A program made the position numbers and the translations under genes. A DNA stretch of 64,000 bases, from assembly GCA_025024175.1 (NCBI GenBank), contig QCXZ01000137.1, positions 2,728,001-2,792,000 on the forward strand. The letters run 5' to 3'. The stretch comes from Rhyzopertha dominica. Lineage: Eukaryota > Arthropoda > Insecta > Coleoptera > Bostrichidae. The notes beneath the pieces are model-generated. The model did no database searches and was not told the DNA's origin. It was given only the letters and a program-made list of their open reading frames with translations. Shown here one piece after another: positions 55,226-64,000 of the stretch; position 1 is the first letter of the stretch; every line of letters starts with the position of its first letter.

Positions 55226-56812
55226 CTCAAGAAGTGAAACGCAACACAAACACCAACAGTAATGACACAATAAATATATTCTTTTTTATTAGTTTTGAGA
55301 ACCACTGGCATCATCAATTCATTTAGAGTTGGAGCTCGTTTATTACAAAAAATGACTAATAACAAAATTTACTTCACATGTTTATATAAACTTTTAATCT
55401 TAAACTAAAAGTGAATTACAAATCAACCACGTCATTATTCCAGATTATTTTGGAAACACCCTGCCACTAATTTTTTGAAAAATAATTTGACAGTAATAAA
55501 TCATGGAGAAATATTCTTGATTTCTTTAAAGTTAAATTTGACGTGAAAACTTCAAGAAACTTTTTTTATAGAGACAATTAAATACCTCATTAGAGTATGG
55601 GTATAGGGTTATAAAAAATTAAAATGCATGTCTATGCTGTGCTGTCTACACCTCAACAAACTGCAGGTCACTTCTTTTAGGAAGTAGTACCCGTTAAGGC
55701 AGCTAGGTGGCTTTGTCATCATGTCAGTGGCAGGCTGGCAGATGGCATTGCCATCCTAAATTCTTATTTGCAAAAATTATTTTATATTAAACAGTTGCAC
55801 TTAGAACTGTAAAGAATCTATCATTTTTGTTGAAAGCTAAACTGTAAAAACATATCAATTTGTTCAAAACATTTAATTAATTAATCCTTAATACAATTGA
55901 AAGGAGACTTAAATTAGCTGCAAGAACTGGGCAAGTCCAAATTTTTGTAAAATTATTTTGCATGTTACAATATGCACGTTGCCAATCAGTTGGTGCAAGA
56001 ATTTCAGTTTCACTCTCCAGACCCCCTTTTTAGGTCAATATCATGATTGATATTTTTTTGCAAAGGGAACGATTTGTCCATTGAAATATGGGAAAATAAG
56101 TTAGTTACATCAAAATTGGTTGAAATAGAGATTAAGGAAGACAAATTCCATCAAATTCTTACCTTCAAATTTATTATCAAAAGGAAGATTTTCTTTTAAG
56201 TTTTATCGAACCACTTGAGTAAAACTGAGTAACCCACATAGGTAATTTATAAATCATGGGGTTCATTGGTTGAATCTTGAAAACACAAAGTTACAATATA
56301 ATGATCAATTACAGATTTTCGTTTGTCATAAATAAAACTTTTTAGTCTGTCAATCGCAACAACCTAGTTTAACTCTTCAGCTTTTATGATAATGAGATCA
56401 TGGTCTTTAATCTTCGTTTTAAGTTGTTAAGTGTTTTAAATATCTGTATATGTCAGAAGAACCTGTGTTTTACGTGACTGGTATTGAGATTTAATGTACT
56501 ACAAAAGTATATTCAAACCCAGCGTACAGTACGCAAATAGTGAATAAATTTTTTAATAATGTTTACTTTTTTAGAACCCTCTTTTTTTGCATAGTTAACC
56601 ATACATACACATAGGTACTCAAATTTACTAGCTTACATAAAGAAAACACCTTTATTTCAACTCAACACCTACATTTAGGTATTCTATAAAACTTCTTGTT
56701 ATAAAACTTCTCACTCTGGCATCACAAAATAAATTTTTCGAGAATTGAAGTCTCAGTAAAAAACCTTCATCTTCATCTTCACAAGCAATATTCGACCTAT
56801 CATGCTTCATAC
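55226..56812. other. Intron or 3-prime flank of the EF-hand gene
   Basis: No coding exon recognised. Because exon 3 of the EF-hand gene ends with a splice donor at 56812-56811, this stretch is part of its third intron if the gene model is right. Confidence 0.5.
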
Positions 56813-57330
56813 CTTGTCAATATCATCGACATATCTGCCACCGCTTGCTGCCTTTCTTGCTATCGATTTAGGAACAGGACTCATATCTCTGGCACCCGAA
56901 TCCCACTCCCAACTGTCCAGCTTCCCTAAAAACAAACATTCAAATCTCGCCCTCGAAAAGTTCGTTCGAAACGTACCTTGACTGTTATCGCTGGCGTTAT
57001 CATGCTTCGAATGTTTTAAAGCGTCTATCTCGGGACGAAGCGCCAATCGTCGTTCCAGGAACTGCTCGTACGATATCCTACCCTGGGCATCCGCTCCGAG
57101 CTGCAACATAAGCTCATCGAGGGAGTCTTCCAGGCTTAGCTCTCGACATATCGTCAGCAAGTCATGGCTAAAAGAGACNTTGAAAAGGGGGCGAATTTTT
57201 TTGGAAGNGCAGGCGNTTACCTGTCGATATAGCCGTCACCATTAGCGTCACATGCTTGAAACAGGCGTCGGACTCTTTCTTCGTCCCCTACAGAGCTCGC
57301 ACTTTCACTAGCACAGTCTGTGTCCGCCAT
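56813..57330 (-). CDS. EF-hand protein, first three coding exons (5-prime end)
   Basis: Exons on the minus strand: 57330-57221, 57167-56977 and 56925-56813, all with GT-AG junctions and consistent phase, giving about 138 residues. The start MADTDCASESASSVGDEERV was chosen over an upstream in-frame Met because the sequence before it is AT-rich and unlike the rest. Residues about 22-37 form a canonical EF-hand loop (DANGDGYIDSHD). A second, degenerate one follows (GADAQGRISYEQF). Then comes a polar linker with WEWDSGARDMSPVPKS. This N-terminal layout occurs in MCC-like and Rab11-FIP3/4 (nuclear fallout) proteins, whose remainder is coiled coil; I cannot decide between them. Exon 3 ends in frame at GACAAG|GTATGA, so the gene continues leftwards, possibly far. 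Ns at 57208 and 57216 fall in intron 1. Confidence 0.8.
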
Positions 57331-57930
57331 AACCTCACATTCGGGTGTTTTTCGCGATTTATCCGATAAGTACTCGCGGCGCGGTTGAACTAGGCTTCTA
57401 ATTTTGAAATAGACAGTATGATATTGCTTTAAGAAGCTTAATTTGTGCAAAATTTATAATGGAGGAGGTTTATTTTACATAATTTAAGTAGATTTTGACA
57501 GTTCAATCAAACAAAACACTACGAACTGTTAATGTCAACGAGTTTACCGTGTTGCCCAATTTAACTCATTAAATAAATAGTATAGAGGTAAAGATATTGA
57601 CATTAATAAACGGTATTTACTGAATGTCAGCATGTTTAGAGGTAATATTATAACAATGTAATTGTCTGATATAAAAGAATCATTTGGAAATGCATAATAA
57701 TCGAATGGATATTACTATTTGTTTTGTGAGTTGGCAACATCAAGTTTCTGTCTACTGCCATGTGCCATCTAGTAGCAACATTCGTATACTTTCATTCACA
57801 GATCAAACGCTAGATGGCAAAACGTGTTCCTTTATTAAAGCATTAATACAACATGCGAATACAAAAATAAATGTTTTGTACACCAAATAATAATACAAAA
57901 ACGACAGATTCTAGTAAACAAAGCTATAGC
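57331..57930. other. Upstream region of the EF-hand gene
   Basis: Holds the 5-prime UTR and presumably the promoter of the EF-hand gene, and the 3-prime flank of the next gene. No clear TATA box and no extra frame worth calling. Confidence 0.4.
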
Positions 57931-58818
57931 CTATTTCTTCTTCTTTTTTGGAGATTCCTCATCAGAGGCGCTTCCACTGCTGCTTTGGCTTTCCGATTTC
58001 CTCTTCATGGAAGACCTCTTTTCACCCTTTGATTCTTCCTTGCTCTCATCGTCCGGCTTTCCCAGTTTCTCCTCAAATTTCGATTGGCTCTTCTTTATCT
58101 TTGAAGCTTCAGGGCTGTAGGCCCAAATTATCAACTCCATGTGTTCTTTGGTAGGCAACTCGTCCTTCCATAGATCAGGGTTTTCATCCTCGATTGTTTT
58201 TAGCAGCTTTTTAAGTACAGTGTTGCGCACAATGTCCCAGGTTNGTTCGTCTTCTCCGCTAGCAACTGTACGCAGATTTTTGTACTCGCCCTTGACAGAT
58301 TTGTAAGCCTCGATGAAGGCGTCTGCTTTTTTATCATCGATGTTGTATTGTTTTTTGAGTGGCAAGAGCACTTCGACTGAAGCCAGTGGTAAGTAGGCCC
58401 TGTTTTCTTTGGACAGGTTCAATTTTTCGAAATCTTTAAGCCAATCCTCAAATACTTGCACAGCATCGTTGATATTTTGTAGTTTTTCCTTGTCCTTGGT
58501 CACTGTAACAATTAGTGTCGTTATAAGGCGGTAGATGGCGCGATATGTTGAACAAATAATTCAAAAATTTGTCACAAACTGTATGAGCTAATAAATCTGA
58601 AGCTATTTTTAACATTACGAAGATGTAAACATCATTTGTGCAGGAAATATGTACCTATACTTACATGTGAGAGTTCGTTTAGCACGACCAATCAGACCTT
58701 TGATTGCCAACTTTTGATAATCGGGATCTCTGCCTTCTAGATTCTTGATGGTTTCTAGTGCTTTATCCTTGTCTTTGAAACCCAGACCGGGTACAGTATC
58801 TGCTTTCGCCTCGGACAT
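57931..58818 (-). CDS. Lysine-rich protein of unknown function, two exons
   Basis: Exon 1 is 58818-58665 and exon 2 is 58502-57931, joined at ACAT|GTAAGT ... TTACAG|TGACC with matching phase, giving 241 residues. The N-terminus MSEAKADTVPGLGFKDKDKA leads into KNLEGRDPDYQKLAIKGLIG. A helical, charged middle has conserved-looking blocks (WLKDFEKLNLSKENRAYLPL; WDIVRNTVLKKLL; LPTKEHMELIIWAYSPEASK). The last 60 residues are low-complexity, rich in Ser, Lys and Glu, ending EESPKKKKK, a likely nuclear localisation signal. I recognise it as an intact conserved-type protein but cannot name it. One codon (58244) contains an N. Upstream, the 58820-59300 stretch is GC-richer and may be its promoter. Confidence 0.85.
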
Positions 58819-60157
58819 GGTTTACACAAAAAACGAAGGAAGTCTAGTTTTATCACAATATTCGAGCAAGTTATAAGGTCGGCACGCACTAAGCAACTGC
58901 CGCTTGATCGTCCTCAAAATTAGAAATTGGCCTAGTCCCGCTGCCGTATTAAATAAGCGGCCAACCGGTTTCAAGGTAAAACCGGGGTCCTCCCCGGTGT
59001 TTATCGATTATCCGCCGGCAAGAAATAGCGACAGCCGCATGAGCAAATGTCTAAAAGCGAGCGGTTACGTCACTTTCAGTAATAATGCGTGAGCTTGACA
59101 TTCGTGGTGCCTTGAATAATACTTAAATATAAATGGGACATGCAAATGCTGTTTGCTTTTCAATTTTGAACTCGCCGGCCGCTACATCCGAATGCAACCG
59201 CGCGATTTTCGTTTGTTTATGCTTTCTCGAAGCCCCATTGGCCGGAGATGACACACTCCGGGTTATCATTGGCGCTCGCCCAAATGAATAAAACACTTGG
59301 GAAATAAATAAGTGGGATTTATTTTAAAAACTATGTATTTACATCTCCCGTGTACGTATATAAAATTGGCGAAAACATTTGTCGTTGTACGCTTACAATA
59401 TCGATATGGGTATAATTAGTTACAAGGTCAGGTCAGTCATAAATTTTAAGGAAGTCAGCCCCCAATCAACTAACCGGATGCGTGCTAATCACAAACATCT
59501 GCTTTTTAGTTGTTTTGTTCCGTTTTTTATACCAGTTATATTCCCTAGAATAGAAAGCTGTAAAATTAGGGCACATTTTAATCTGTGGATAGAATAATTA
59601 ACAAAAGTCCACAATAGATGGCGGTACTAATACAGTGTGATGATAAGTAACGCACCGAATTCAAAATTTCGGTATTCAGCTTTTATTGAAAGGAAGTCAG
59701 GAGCTTATCTATTTTGCTTATATATATTTTTATCTATTTCATTTTCTTCAGAAAAAAAAACAAAATAGAACCTAAATGGATGAATATCAGATTGTAATAA
59801 AAGCTGAATAACGAAATTTTGATTTTTGTTTCTACTTTTACATCAAGTGTTAACTCGCAATCTAACCTTCTTTGATGCCTTTCGTTTTTTTCCAAAAGTA
59901 GGTGTTATAAATCAAAAATAAATGAATATTGTTATAGAAAAATAGCAAACTTTCATTTAACGAAACGGTGGGCAAGTATTTATGAGTTTTTTCTTTTGTG
60001 AGTCTGTGGTTTCAGGTATATGAGAGCTTGTTTAGCTCACGATCAGATCAATCAAGTTGTCAACTAAATATGACAAATAACATTCCATTTTTTTTGCTCA
60101 AATAGGGGCTACCCTTATCCTGTCCCTAAATATCACGTTTCCAATCTTTGTCTTCAG
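58819..60157. other. Intergenic region: promoter side of one gene, 3-prime flank of the cadherin
   Basis: 58820-59300 is relatively GC-rich and includes an octamer-like ATGCAAAT near 59142. 59300-60157 is AT-rich and should hold the cadherin 3-prime UTR; AATAAA-type signals occur on the minus strand, for example near 59680. No separate gene seen. Confidence 0.45.
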
Positions 60158-63100
60158 TCATAATTCTGTCGTTTCTAACTTTCTGGGAGCCGCTACCGGA
60201 GGTAGAGTCTGGTAAACATTTTGCGGCCTGTTCAGATCGTTTTGTTGCTGTAGACTTTCGCAGTTTTCGATGTCGTCACAGCTACCGACTACGTTTTCAT
60301 CCAACGAATCGTGATCGGATCCAATTTGGCTGTAAAACAAATAAATCAGTTACTAATAGAATGAAGTAAAAATAGTTATTCTGAAGCAATGTACTAATAC
60401 TAGTGGCGAGCCTCAGGGGTCTGTATTGGATCCATTGCTAGTTTATAAAGTCAGTATAATTGGTAGTGTGTGCAAAAAACCGCAGAATTTCCACATCTAA
60501 CACTACTTACAAATAAGAAAATCAATATTAATAATAGGTAGATAGATAACAAAAACTCAGTAGCTAGTGGCTTTAAAATATCTAATCTGAGCTGGGAATT
60601 CATCATGAGTTAAAAAAGGAGAAGCTGTTTTTTCTCATCATATGGCATCTTACCTGAATTCATCCGCATTCTTGTACCACTCGTTTTCATACGCCTGCAG
60701 CCAAATAGGGTTACTCCCTTCGACGCTGTGTTTATTGGTGTTTGGTACCCGTCCACTTAGACCACTTAGGCCACGTCCTTCGACTTCTGTTTCGGCAATA
60801 CCTGCATTTAATACCAATTTAACTGGGACAAGGCGAAGAATGCATAAACACGTCATCAAAGGGTTTAAGCTTGTTTTACATTACCGTAAGCGGTTGCTGT
60901 GGCGGCCTTCAACTTCCTCTGGTACGACTGCCTTTGATTTATGCACAACGCCAGGCACAGAAGCAGCAGAAGAAGCAAAAATAATGAAGAAGCGGTTAAC
61001 CAAAACGNCGTTTCTGCACTTTGAGCTGAAGCCAACGCTACCGTTCCTCCTGGTTGTGTATCCAGCACGTTGAATTCCTAAAGCAGAATGTCAGACAAAA
61101 GACCTCTACAGTGGAAGTTTGTACCTTAAATAACGCATCCAGCTTTTCCGTGTTTTGATCAACTAATCTCAAAACGTCGGCGACTTCTAATATGGAATTG
61201 TCTCTTCTATCGACCAGATGTAGGTACAAATCCGTCCTCGTCTTATCGACGGTCCCATCATGGTTGGCGTGAACTCTAAACTCGTCTATGTTGACGATAG
61301 CTCCTGTTACATTACCTAGAACACTAAGGCAACAATAAAGAAATGACAAAAGATTAAAGACAATAGTTACTCTCTAAAAGTCTCGATGTTGTTCCTTAAT
61401 TCCTGAGGTTGCTGGCGTAGTACGAATCTGACTCTTTGGTCCTCTCTTAGCAGATAAATGAACACTCTAGCCATGTCTTGAAGACCTCCAGTGTCATTCG
61501 CAGACACCTACAATTTCACGGTCAGTTATGATCGAGTAAAGTTCGTTTCTCTACCATGAAGTCGAAATATCCTTTCATCCCTTGTTGGGGGTCGAAATTT
61601 AGCTGAACTGCCCCTGTCTCGCGTTCAACCAAAAAAGGTGCTCGTCGAAGATTCTCCAAGCCCTCAGTTAACGTCATTTGCACCCTCCCAATCAAATAAT
61701 ACGATATTTCCGCATTGGCACCAATATCAGCATCAACCGCCTGTAAGAATTCGTCCCCTTTACCTCCAATGACGAGTTGCCATCACCAAATTACCTTAAC
61801 GGTCATAAACTTCGTGCCGAAGCTAGTAGCAGTACTTACTCCTCCCGTGAAAACCCTACGCGTAAATTTCGGCGGATTATCGTTGACGTCCATCACATTG
61901 ACCACGACCTTGACCTGGGTGTCATCGGAAGCGTCGAAGAAGCTTTCGTTATTCGGCGGTGTGGTGCAATCTTCGGTGGCCTTGACGAGCAGCAGGTGTA
62001 CGTCTTGCTGCTCCCGATCCAGCGGTGCGGTTACCTAAAATATTTACGTTACGCGCCGTCGATTCGAGAGTAAATCCGTTACCGTTAAGATGTACGACGT
62101 CCGATCCAGTTTGAACAGCCCTTTGTCGTTGCCTCCCACGATGAAATAGCAGATCGGAGCCAGTGGACCGTCAAATTCAAATTCATCTCGGTCGATGGTG
62201 TCCGGAAGTCGGTGGTATTCTTCGCCGGGTTTTTTGTTTTCTACGGGAAAGCGATTGTTTACCACAACTGAGATGTTTTTATTAATGTTTGGGTTACCTG
62301 TAAAATTGACGGAGATCTCGTCAACCAGGAATTGGGGTTGGTAATCGTTGATGTTGCTGACGTAGATGGTCAAATCCAAGTCGGAACTCAGAGGGGTTGG
62401 CTCGCCTAAATCATAAGCCTCGATGCGTATCTGAAAGATGATTGTTTATATTTATGCACCGGAACGTCGAATTTCTTGCGCTTACATCGTATATTTTTTG
62501 CTTCTTCCTGTTAAGCGGCAGTCTCAGCTCCAAAACACCAGAAACAGGTTGTAAATTAAAGGTCTTCCAGTGTCCAGCTGGATCCGTACGAAGACGATAC
62601 CTCACCGCTCCATTTAGGCCCACATCTGCATCCGTAGCTATTACTTGAACTAGAGCACCTCCCACTGTAGCGTTCTGAAAGGAAATTGTTGTAATTTGAG
62701 TGTCAAGTGCAGTTATAATTTATTGTCTACCTCAGGTACTCGCAGGGTGGAATTATGAGGAGGGCTAACAAAAACTGGAGCATGATCGTTATAATCCGTA
62801 ACACACACGTTTAAATCTGCTTCAACGAGATGACTTGGCGTTCCCAAATCCTGAGCACGCAACACCACCGTGTAGTTACCGTGTCTACCACGTAACGGTT
62901 CCACATTTCGAATTTCGGCCGTATTCGCGTTGATTTGAATAATCACGAAGAGATCCTCCAGTTCATTCGAGTTAGCTATGTCCATGATTACCTAGAGGGT
63001 TGCTGGTTATTAGCGTGAATTGATTAAGGACACTTTACATACTTGACCATTAGGAGTTTCGGGATCATCTGCATCGGTAGCATGAACAGTAGCAATTGGT

Positions 63101-64000
63101 TGACCAGGATCATGGAATTCGGTGATTGAAACGCATCCTGGTGGTACCATTAGCTTTGGTGGATTATCGTTGGCGTCCAGTACTGTAACACTATAATCGA
63201 CACTTCAGATATATCCCTTGTAATCCTTAAAGACTTACTTTAAATGCTTGAAAGCGTTCCTGCTTTCTCCATTGCTATACCCGAATTGGTAATTATCCCA
63301 AGCCTCTATTACTAGTAAATACGATGGTTTTGTTTCGCGATCCAATTGTTCCGCTAGTCTCAACACTCCTGTGTCTGGTTCTAGAAGGAATTTCCCCTAA
63401 AATCACATTTGGTTGTTTGACAAAATTACCACTTTTTATATACATACTTGCGAAGATACCCTATCGAGCAGGTACGTCACCTTTCCAAATTCTCCAGAAT
63501 CTGCGTCTTTCGCTTCTAAAATTGCTATTTCTTCACCTGCAGCAGCATCCTCCGCCACTATTACCGAAGTGGGTTCTGTGATGAAGTAAGGACTATTGTC
63601 ATTTTCGTCCACGACTTGCACAAACAACTCCGTCCTTGTCGATCTCGGGGGAATGCCAGAATCTGTTGCTTTTACAGTCAAATTCAACCACTTATGCATC
63701 TCGTGGTCGATTTTGTTTGCTACCAGAATATCCCCAGTATCTCCGTCTAAGTAGATCATCTTGACGATATCGGGGCGACCTTCTAAAGAGTAGACCATGG
63801 TTTTGTTTTTATCTGCGTCATCGGCTACTACGCTGCCAATGAATGCACCGTTTTTGCTATTTTCCGTAACCGAGAATCGATAGAAAGGGCGTCGAAATTT
63901 CGGGTTATTATCGTTGATATCCATTACTTGGATCGTAACGAAGGCTAGAACATTGAAATTAGACGAAAGCGTAGACCTTACGAACTACTTACCTTTAGCT
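60158..64000 (-). CDS. CDH23-like cadherin, C-terminal part (partial at the right edge)
   Basis: Fourteen minus-strand exons with GT-AG junctions and continuous phase, about 971 residues: 64000-63993, 63944-63448, 63396-63239, 63202-63043, 62991-62731, 62674-62486, 62430-62083, 62034-61795, 61740-61555, 61507-61371, 61323-61125, 61077-60885, 60822-60654, 60329-60158. Extracellular cadherin repeats are marked by calcium-binding linkers: MDINDNNP, VDENDNSP, LDANDNPP, VTDYNDHAP, VSNINDYQP, MDVNDNPP. A transmembrane helix (FWLTASSLFLLLLLLLCLAL) follows in exon 12, then RQSYQRKLKAATATAY. The tail has VPNTNKHSVEGSNPIWL, close to the vertebrate CDH23 tail, and ends ETTEL, a class I PDZ ligand; CDH23 also ends in TEL and binds harmonin. 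Insect Cad87A/Cad88C-type genes are the nearest relatives. Introns are short. The N-terminal repeats lie off the window. An N at 61008 is in the codon before the helix. Confidence 0.9.

Noticed and set aside
57331..57450. Upstream in-frame Met (MHKLSFLKQYH...) as start of the EF-hand protein
   Set aside because: The extra 40 residues are AT-rich in codon use and unlike a conserved N-terminus. MADTDCASES is the better start.
1..64000. CRISPR arrays, operons or other prokaryotic systems
   Set aside because: No spaced direct repeats were seen. Introns, LTR elements and mariner elements show that this is insect nuclear DNA.

Overview
The window is AT-rich eukaryotic DNA, almost certainly from an insect. 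It holds insect-type mariner, Tc1, Penelope, gypsy and errantivirus elements. Its host genes have short GT-AG introns, and the largest is a CDH23-class cadherin. I cannot fix the insect order from sequence alone.

Layout. 1-12.1 kb: a transposon graveyard. It contains a 664-bp Mutator-like MITE inside a larger TTGGGTATT-ended element, a set of repeated exon-like units with good splice sites (possible non-coding RNA gene), and a DD41D (rosa-type) mariner with long inverted repeats. The right inverted repeat of that mariner is split by a nearly intact Ty3/gypsy element with a single 1425-residue gag-pol frame. 12.1-17.3 kb: mariner and LINE relics, an internally deleted DD41D mariner, and one isolated GC-rich minus-strand coding block (15273-15866) that looks like a host exon. 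17.4-37.5 kb: a Penelope-like relic followed by a full errantivirus (LTR-gag-pol-env-LTR, 7.6 kb, identical LTRs). This locus appears twice only because two contigs overlap by about 8.25 kb on either side of a 100-N gap (25998-26097). It is best read as one locus. 37.5-55.3 kb: AT-rich intergenic or intronic DNA with Tc1, mariner and DD41D relics. Two transposons are complete end to end but have dead transposases: a Tc1-like element with about 260-bp repeats, and a 1.26-kb mariner.

55.3-64 kb is the host gene end, with all genes on the minus strand. A CDH23-like cadherin runs off the right edge; its last 14 exons, transmembrane segment and C-terminal PDZ ligand are visible. Downstream of it are a two-exon lysine-rich protein of unknown function and the first three coding exons of an EF-hand protein. 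The rest of the EF-hand gene must lie to the left, so much or all of the transposon-rich DNA may be its intron. The 15.3-15.9 kb block is on the same strand and phase-compatible, but unproven as part of it.

The transposon genes act only for themselves. Among the host genes, only the cadherin has a readable role: adhesion plus PDZ-scaffold anchoring.
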